From Anisodus tanguticus (Eukaryota; Streptophyta; Magnoliopsida; Solanales; Solanaceae): 64,000 bases of DNA. Location of the stretch: the NCBI GenBank assembly GCA_034509755.1, contig CM067549.1:46242052-46306051 (forward strand), in the 5' to 3' direction. Within the stretch, counting starts at the first letter, position 1. Every line of letters starts with the position of its first letter. The notes beneath the pieces were generated by a model. It was not told where the DNA came from and did not search any database. It saw only the letters and a program-made list of their open reading frames with translations. The position numbers and the translations under genes are program-made. This document shows, one piece after another, positions 59,101 to 64,000 of this stretch.

Positions 59101-59422
59101 AAATTTCAATTCTAACCGAAGAACCACAAAACATTGTGAAGAAACTAGAAAAGATGTTTATAAATATGTGATTTTTTTAATTGCAATTTTACTATGTTAT
59201 TTGCAACTTTCAACACCACAAAGTTGCAATTTTGAAATTGTATTACAAAAAAAAAAACATATTTCTATTAAATAATTTAAGAGACACAAAAACAGTCTTG
59301 AAATATTTTTATTACACTATCTTGTTCAATTATTGATGTGCCGGAGGACCGGTCCCACCCTCCCCAATCCCTTCGGGTCCCGTCCCGCCCCTGCCCCGAA
59401 CCCGGCCCACTGGCCACCCCTT
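56150..59422 (+). mobile_element. hAT-superfamily DNA transposon, degenerate
   Basis: The 3,273-bp element has inverted ends TAGGGCTGGCCAGTGGG on the left and CCCACTGGCCACCCCTT on the right, and an 8-bp duplication GTTTAAAC on both sides. Subterminal regions are strikingly G/C-rich with repeated CCCGATCCCGCC-like units (56185-56290 and 59345-59410), unlike the AT-rich interior. The interior encodes a broken hAT transposase. Tnp-encoding hAT with 8-bp duplication and (T/C)AGGG ends is a standard plant autonomous structure, here inactivated. Confidence 0.9.
56784..59171 (+). pseudogene. hAT transposase (BED finger, catalytic core, hAT dimerisation domain), broken
   Basis: An acidic N-terminal frame begins at 56784 (MFKGKVKCASSS) and stops at 57068. 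A BED-type zinc finger follows (VVRCQICKNIYKF, then TGGLFRHVQSF, about 57120-57215) and another piece runs 57330-57545. The core has LTLDNASSNN and KCAYHIYNLVVKDGL (57769-57903). The C-terminal dimerisation domain lies at about 58790-58910 (LKYWRENEKTFPTLSKM, then a SSTAAESAFSVG segment). Stops or frame changes occur at about 57068, 57312, 57545, 57683, 58044 and 58944. The domain order is that of plant Ac/RICESLEEPER-like transposases. It cannot produce an active protein as it stands. Confidence 0.88.
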
Positions 59423-59430
59423 GTTTAAAC

Positions 59431-60240
59431 TCATTTTATTGATCAATAGACCATACCCTTAGATAGAGGAAATGACAAAGATGGTCCTTTATGTTTGGAG
59501 ATAAGTGGAAAGTGATCTTTTAAATATACTCTTGAACAATTTTAGTTCTCTAAGTTTTTCAGAAGTGAGTTGGTCTTCGTCCAATGTTTACAAACTGTAA
59601 CTGTCAGATTTAATTGAAGCTAAAAGAAAACATCTAACCAATAAACACCAAGAAATAGCATCGCCAAAAATGATACTAGACACTAAAAATGTATTAAAAA
59701 TAAAAAAGTTGCACCTCAAATAACTACACCGGACTCCACAATTAGACCAAAAGAAGTAAAATTGGCAAAAAATGCACCTCTAAATGTAAGTTCATGTTAA
59801 CTCCTATTTATTTTGACAGTTCTCGTTAAATCTAACATCCGAGTTTTTTAAAATATTTAATGAAGACAAAAGTGCTCACTTTTGACAAACTTAGATGATT
59901 AAAACTACTCAAGAATATACTTAAAGGACCATTTTTAACATATCTCCAAACATATGGGACCGATTATGTTATTTTCTCCCTTAACTATGTTACTACTATT
60001 TTTGTTTTTGTTATCTTAAATGCGTTACTAGATTAGTATTTTGTGACCAAGCAAACGCAACTCTTCTAGTCTAAATTGCCCTTTATACAAATCTGTGAAA
60101 GATAAAGGCCACATGTTTTGTTTTCACAAAAAAAGTATAGTAGCCTAAATTTTATTTGAATCATTCTTAGTTAATTTCTTTCTAGAAAAGCTAACCAGTC
60201 CAACTTCCAAATATCCATCTTGCCTTTATCCATTGTATAT
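59431..60240. other. AT-rich intergenic DNA upstream of the SMXL gene
   Basis: No gene or clear repeat was recognised. It may include distal promoter sequence of the gene at 60649. Confidence 0.4.
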
Positions 60241-60420
60241 GAGAGCCAAAAAGAAGAAAGAGAGACAATTTAGCTTTGCCTCACATGCTTTCCACTTTCT
60301 CATACTAAACCAACAACTACAAGAAAAGAACAAAGTCCCCTTCTTTTAACTCCTATTAATTCGCTTCACTTCTTCCCTTTACTACATAACCAAAAAAAAC
60401 TTGTTACACTATCACCAAAA

Positions 60421-60642
60421 GAAATTCAAGAATTCAAAATCTTCAGTTCTCCATCTTTAATCTCTTCTTCAACTACCTTACTAAGATTTTCTGTATTGTG
60501 AGAATTCATCATAAATCAACGGAAGTTACACTATTAACAAATGAAATTCAAGAATCCAAAATCTTCCCTTCTCCATCTTTAGTCTTTTTTTTCCCCAACT
60601 ACTCTACTATAGTTTTCTGTATCGTGAGAATTCATCATAAAG
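60421..60642 (+). repeat. Tandem duplication in the SMXL 5' leader
   Basis: A ~100-bp unit starting GAAATTCAAGAATYCAAAATC and ending GTGAGAATTCATCATAAA occurs at about 60421-60515 and again at 60543-60642, with a 122-bp period. The copies differ by substitutions and small indels. The second copy directly precedes the start codon at 60649. Confidence 0.8.
60541..60582 (+). CDS. Upstream ORF in the SMXL leader (13 codons)
   Basis: ATG at 60541, then MKFKNPKSSLLHL, then TAG; 66 nt before the main ATG. It lies in the second copy of the leader duplication; the first copy has AAGAAATTC instead of ATGAAATTC and no ATG. If transcribed as part of the leader it could lower translation of the main frame. 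Leader extent is inferred. Confidence 0.4.
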   Translation: MKFKNPKSSLLHL

Positions 60643-60648
60643 ACTAAG

Positions 60649-63552
60649 ATGAGGACGAGTGGTTATACTTTCCAACAATCATTGACTTCTGAATCTGCAA
60701 GCATAGTGAAACAAGCTGTGAACTTAGCTAGAAGAAGAGGCCATGCACAAGTTACTCCTCTTCATGTAGCAAGTGCTATGCTTTCATCTTCTACTGGCCT
60801 TCTCAAAAGAGCTTGTCTTCAATCCCATTCACATCCACTCCAATGCAAAGCTCTTGAACTTTGCTTTAATGTCGCACTCAATAGACTTCCTACCTCAGTT
60901 TCAAGTCCCATTTTAGGTCCTCATTCTCATCTCCCTTCACTTTCTAATGCCTTAGTTGCTGCATTCAAAAGGGCTCAAGCTCATCAACGTCGCGGATCGA
61001 TAGAGAATCAGCAACAGCCCATCTTAGCCCTCAAAGTAGAAATAGAACAGCTTGTAATCTCAATTCTTGATGATCCATGTATTAGTAGAGTCATGAGGGA
61101 GGCTGGTTTCTCTAGTACACAAGTGAAAAACAATGTAGAACAAGTTGTTTCTAAGTTGGAGATTAGCACAAAGCCATTAGTACTAGGAAACACCAACATG
61201 TCACAACAAATAACATCATCAACTAGTCATCATGTCCTAAATTTGGCACTAAGTAAAACAGGACAAAATCAAGTTATAAGGAATGATGATGTGATGAGTG
61301 TTGTGGAAAGTATGATGAATTTCAAGAAAAGGAGAAACACTGTTGTTATTGGTGAGTGTTTAGCCACAACTGAAGGGGTTATTAGAGGAGTTATAGATAA
61401 GTTTGATAAAGGTGAAGTTCAAGGAGAAATGAAACATGTGCAGTTCATAAGTGTTCCACTTTTTACACTTAGAAATGTTTCAAGAGAAGAGTTTGAAATC
61501 AAGCTTAGAGAGCTAAGGACTTTAGTGAAAAACTATATGAATAGAGGGGTTGTTTTGTATTTAGGTGATCTGAGGTGGGTATCTGAGTTTTGGACAAAAT
61601 ATGGTGAACAACAAAGGAATATTAGCTACTATTTTCCTGTTGAACACATGATAATGGAGATTAGTAGATTGTTGAATAGTGCAGTGGGAGAAAATGGAAG
61701 GCTTTGGCTTATTGGAATTGCAAGTTTTCAAACTTACACAAAATGTAAAACTGGACATCCTTCTTTGCAGACCCTTTGGGATCTTTATCCTCTTACCATT
61801 CCTGTTGGCAGCTTGGGCCTCAGTCTCAATCTTGAAAGGTATATTTCCAAGAAAATAAGGACAAAAGTTACTATTTTTATTTCCTTTATCCCTTTATTTA
61901 CATTTTCTTGTTTTTTTTTTCTGCAGTGATTTGCATAGTCATTTGAGAAGCAAGGCAGCAATGGATGGTTCAAGCTGGTCACTTGGTAGAGCTGGAGTTG
62001 AGAAGAGTCTAACTTGCTGTGCTGATTGTTTAGCAAATTTCAACAAAGAAGCAAAAACTATCACAAGCATACAAGTTAAAACTGAGTCAACAACCACTTA
62101 CTCTAGCTCAAGTTTGCCTTTATGGCTCCAAAAGTACAAGGAAGAGCACAGACAAGAAAACAATGATCAGGTCCTTATTTTATTCCATTAGTCGAAATTT
62201 TTAATATGCATGCATGAAGAGTCTAATATATACTATCAGTGCATTTTAACATGTTATAGTAGGTAATCTATCTTATTTTTTCAACTTACTAGTCCTGCTA
62301 TTTATGGACTGTAACATGTAGTAATTATTTTTTAATACATGGTAGTGTAAAAGTTCTTTTATATTGTCAGTGTAAACAAGTTAAACTCTTTAAGAAAAAA
62401 GAATAATTTTTCTTGGTTCTGCTTGTTTAACAGGAATCTGAAGTGATGGTAGATCTTTGCAAGAAGTGGAACTCTATTTGCAGTTCTGTTCATAAACAAC
62501 AACCTCATTTTCTTGAAAAAGGCTTAATTAGTCCTTTATCTTCATCACTATCTCCTTGTTCTTCTAATTCAATATCCTCTTCAAATGACCACATGATGAA
62601 AAGCTCAAGCAAGTTGCATAAAAGCCTTTTGAACTGGCCTGTCATCTTTGAATCAAATCAATCACCAAAAGAACATCAATTCTTCATATCTGATCAAAAT
62701 GAAGTTAGTACTACCAATCCAGAGCTTTTATCTAATCCTAATTCAAGTCCTAATTCTGCTTCGTCGAGTGAAGCAAGTGGATACATGGAGAACATAGATA
62801 GGTTCAAAGAGTTCAATTCAGATAACATGAAGGTCCTTTGCAAGGCATTGGAGAAAAAAGTTCCATGGCAAAAAGACATAATTCCTGACATAGTTAGTAC
62901 AATTCTTGAATGTAGGTCCAAAAAGGAAGAATCTTGGCTGTTCTTTTTAGGTGCTGATACTGAAGGAAAAGAGAAAATTTCAAGAGAATTGGCGAAAATC
63001 GCGTTTGGTTCAGAAGATAGTTTTGTTTCCATTGGAATCAGCAACTTTTCATCATCAAGAGGTGATTCAACTGATAATCAAGAAGTGATTAGTAACAAGA
63101 AAAGATCAAGAGATGAACATGGTAGGAGTTATCTTGAGAGATTTGCTGATGCAGTTCAAGAAAATCCAAGTAGAGTGTTCTTCATGGAAGATATTGATCA
63201 AGTTGATTCTTTTTGCCAAAAGGGTATCAAGAAAGCTATAGAAACTGGAAGTTTAACAATTCATGATGGTGAATTAGTGTCTTTTAAGGATGCTATAGTC
63301 ATTTTCAGCTCTGAGAGTTTCAGTTCAGTTTCTAGAGCATGTTCTCCTCAAATTATGCAGAAATGTGATGATCAAGATTTTAAGGAGAAAAATCAAGAAA
63401 ATGGAGATGATGAAAGTGCACCTTCTTCAATATTAGATTTGAATGTTGCTACTGAGGAAGCAAAAGGAGATGAAAATTTGATGGTGTCTCATGTTATTGG
63501 AATTTGGGAAGTAGTGGACAAACAAGTCATGTTCAAGATTCAAGTCTTGTGA
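60649..63552 (+). CDS. SMXL3: SMAX1-LIKE (SMXL3-type) Clp-N/P-loop nuclear protein
   Basis: Three exons join in frame: 60649-61838, 61927-62170 and 62434-63552, giving 850 residues. Introns are GT-AG (88 and 263 bp). The N-terminus (residues about 10-170) is a double Clp-N domain: VKQAVNLARRRGHAQVTPLH, ALELCFNVALNRLPTS, then AHQRRGSIENQQQPI. A degenerate P-loop ATPase-like region follows, and an EAR motif LDLNVA lies at residues about 812-817, which recruits TOPLESS co-repressors. SMXL proteins are ClpB-like nuclear regulators; the SMXL3/4/5 clade promotes phloem formation and is not a target of MAX2-dependent degradation. I saw no RGKT degron. The short N-terminal loop fits SMXL3 better than SMXL4/5. 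The frame is intact; clade assignment is by memory of family features. Confidence 0.85.
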
Positions 63553-64000
63553 AGTTGTTTCTTTGTTTAATTTTGCCTTTTTTTTTTCCTTACCTAAGTT
63601 GTTAAAGTTTAAGTGTAAGTTTTCATTTTCAATGATGTTAAGATACTGGGAGGGGTAAACTTGAGATTAACTGATGAAGAAATAGGTCCCTTAGATTAAA
63701 TTAGATTAGATTAGATAAGGAGAGTTTGATAATGTAGGATTTCATGTACATTAACACCTCTTTGATCTTTGTAATACTACATATTTCTGAACCTAAGCTT
63801 CCATACACTTCTTTTGTAAGATGATATTAATCTCCCTTGAGGAGTCTTTCATTAATATCAAGGTATATATAGAGTACAATATTCATCCCTTATACAATAG
63901 GAATCCTAAGCCTATACAAAAGAGGAATCCTAAGCCTATACAAAAGAGGAATCCTAGTCTTACCATAATTATATTTACACAATATATGAAAATATTCTAA
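63553..64000 (+). other. SMXL 3'UTR and flanking DNA with a 24-bp tandem repeat
   Basis: The first ~220 bp are likely 3'UTR. At 63690-63720 there is an ATTAGATTAG run. At 63898-63956 the unit AGGAATCCTAAGCCTATACA is repeated with a 24-bp period (two full copies and a partial third). The last ~180 bp, with TATATATAGAGTACAA, may be the edge of a retrotransposon LTR, but I cannot confirm this. Confidence 0.45.

Overview
This is nuclear DNA from a flowering plant, most likely a member of the Solanaceae (Nicotiana/Solanum type). The reasons are spliced plant genes, Solanaceae-type SINEs, Stowaway-like and hAT-like MITEs, copia, gypsy and RTE retroelements, and an AT-rich endogenous pararetrovirus of the kind found in Nicotiana and Solanum. 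The genus is inference.

Four host genes look intact. (1) 40S ribosomal protein eS17 (RPS17), 13987-14424 +, has an uninterrupted CDS, a likely 5'UTR intron, and a telo-box and site II promoter. (2) A PPR4-type plastid RNA-binding protein, 17990-27334 +, has ten exons and 965 codons: transit peptide, RRM, then about 15-16 PPR motifs. (3) Translation release factor eRF1, 42333-43646 -, has a single-exon CDS and a ~1.9 kb 5'UTR intron. (4) An SMXL3-type Clp-N/P-loop protein, 60649-63552 +, has three exons and 850 codons, with an EAR motif at the C-terminus.

The rest is mostly mobile DNA. From left to right: a copia relic (1-2913); a Helitron-like region holding three ~255 bp tandem repeats (3543-6131); a ~2 kb solo LTR with 5-bp target duplication (6553-8550); a TIR element with a G-rich core (8878-9497); a TRIM element (9712-10041); a frameshifted RNase H-like gene (10974-11630); a Stowaway MITE (11887-12152); a second TIR element (12380-12737); an RTE LINE with 11-bp TSD (15194-17191); insertions inside PPR4 introns (SINE, hAT MITE, TIR element); a second, 5'-truncated RTE with 11-bp TSD (28600-29318); a hAT MITE carrying a TRIM (29647-30060); a minus-strand copia 3' end (30907-31902) joined to a nearly unit-length, circularly permuted endogenous pararetrovirus (31903-~39535); a SINE containing a hAT MITE inside the eRF1 leader intron (44612-45196); a full copia element with TSD (45820-50994) whose 3' LTR carries an 85-bp fold-back; and a degenerate hAT transposon with 8-bp TSD (56150-59422).

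The host genes are unrelated housekeeping or developmental genes and form no pathway. I saw no clearly new biological system. The most informative structures are the permuted pararetrovirus, the fold-back LTR, the LTR-boundary duplication, and the duplicated SMXL leader that creates an upstream ORF. Coordinates and terminal repeats were read by eye. Family names for transposons come from structure, not from a database search.
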